Below, in pieces: positions 5,947 through 6,275 of a stretch of DNA of 6,275 nucleotides. The stretch is from NCBI GenBank assembly GCA_030950875.1, contig JAUZQS010000201.1, positions 1 through 6,275 on the forward strand, written 5' to 3'. A program made the position numbers and the translations under genes. Position 1 is the first letter of the stretch. Each line of letters begins with the position of its first letter. The DNA is from Mariprofundaceae bacterium (lineage in GTDB: Bacteria > Pseudomonadota > Zetaproteobacteria > Mariprofundales > Mariprofundaceae). A model generated the notes under the pieces. The model was not told the DNA's origin. It ran no database searches and saw only the letters and a program-made list of their open reading frames with translations.

Positions 5947-6275
5947 ATGGATCTCCTAATATCGAAGTTAGAAGCGTACTTGCATGATGCCCTAGGAATC
6001 AGCGTGTCTGCTACGACATGGAAAGGCGTGCTCAGCATGCCACTTTTTTTGCGGGAGCAATATCGATTCTATCAGGTTGATATGCTGGCTACATCTTGTC
6101 TGCTGATGATTGCAGATACTGAAGAATATCTGACACCAGCAACGGTGCTGAAGCAGTGGAAAGCCGTTGGGGAACACTGCTATGAGGATGATGTTATCTA
6201 TGTGACGCAAGCATGTTCATCCTATAATCGTAAGCGGCTTGTTGAGCATAAAGTGCCCTTTATCGTGCCTGGCAA
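5947..6275 (+). CDS. N-terminal part of a MarR-like/winged-helix regulator-family protein (partial, right edge)
   Basis: The frame from ATG 5947 is open to the window end, giving 109 full codons. Visible blocks are LEAYLHDALGI (8-18), SMPLFLREQYRFYQ (30-43), YLTPATVLKQWKAVG (60-74), DVIYVTQACSSYNRKRL (80-96) and VEHKVPFIVPG ending at the edge. From memory, the IYV...SYNRKRLIEQKVPFIVPG pattern belongs to proteobacterial proteins annotated as MarR-like or winged-helix regulators, in which the DNA-binding helix-turn-helix lies further on, beyond this window; so DNA binding cannot be confirmed here. GGG at 5938-5940, 6 nt upstream, serves as a weak ribosome-binding site. A promoter overlaid by a 29-bp dyad directly upstream fits an autoregulated gene. 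The reverse-strand frame across 5992-6210 is a shadow of this gene. Confidence 0.78.
   Translation, partial: MDLLISKLEAYLHDALGISVSATTWKGVLSMPLFLREQYRFYQVDMLATSCLLMIADTEEYLTPATVLKQWKAVGEHCYEDDVIYVTQACSSYNRKRLVEHKVPFIVPG

Noticed and set aside
5992..6210. Reverse-strand open frame of 72 codons at the right end
   Set aside because: The forward frame from 5947 has a promoter, start site and family-like motifs; this one is Cys/His-rich antisense noise.
1..6275. CRISPR array, tRNA or rRNA gene, insertion sequence or attachment site
   Set aside because: I saw no regularly spaced repeats, cloverleaf-like sequence, transposase motifs or paired terminal repeats in the window.

Overview
This looks like a bacterial accessory (defence-island-like) region. 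The AT-rich DNA, canonical Shine-Dalgarno and sigma70-like signals, and a regulator fragment resembling proteobacterial proteins suggest a gammaproteobacterium. That placement is an inference from gene style; no rRNA or core housekeeping gene is present to fix it.

Left part, plus strand (1-4026). The 3' tail of an unidentified gene ends in an ATGA overlap with an 886-residue protein that joins a degenerate PHP-type domain to an SMC/Rad50-like ATPase. The stop codon of that ATPase lies within the ribosome-binding region of a 408-residue protein with an N-terminal AlbA_2 (Schlafen-type) domain and a C-terminal HATPase_c_4-type domain. The three genes form one translationally coupled operon that began upstream of the window. 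Both complete proteins belong to types often found in defence loci, including near type I restriction-modification genes, but no restriction or methylase gene is visible here.

Middle part, minus strand (4046-5758). A compact three-gene operon reads toward the first one: a TIGR04255-like protein, an uncharacterised 188-residue protein with an Ala/Pro-rich linker, and a small HEPN-like protein lacking the usual catalytic histidine. The first two genes overlap by 4 bp and the last two are 7 bp apart. The function is unknown; the architecture suggests an uncharacterised defence or toxin-antitoxin-like module. It is the best candidate here for an undescribed system.

Right part (5759-6275). A 188-bp divergent intergenic region carries a plausible promoter for each direction. 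The rightward promoter is overlaid by a 29-bp imperfect dyad, probably an operator. It drives a gene cut by the window edge whose N-terminal part resembles a family of MarR-like/winged-helix regulators.

How the genes may work together: the left operon pairs a nucleic-acid-motor-like ATPase with an AlbA_2 effector or sensor protein. The middle operon may pair a HEPN protein with two partner proteins. The regulator on the right may repress itself and possibly the divergent operon. These links are inferred from gene layout.
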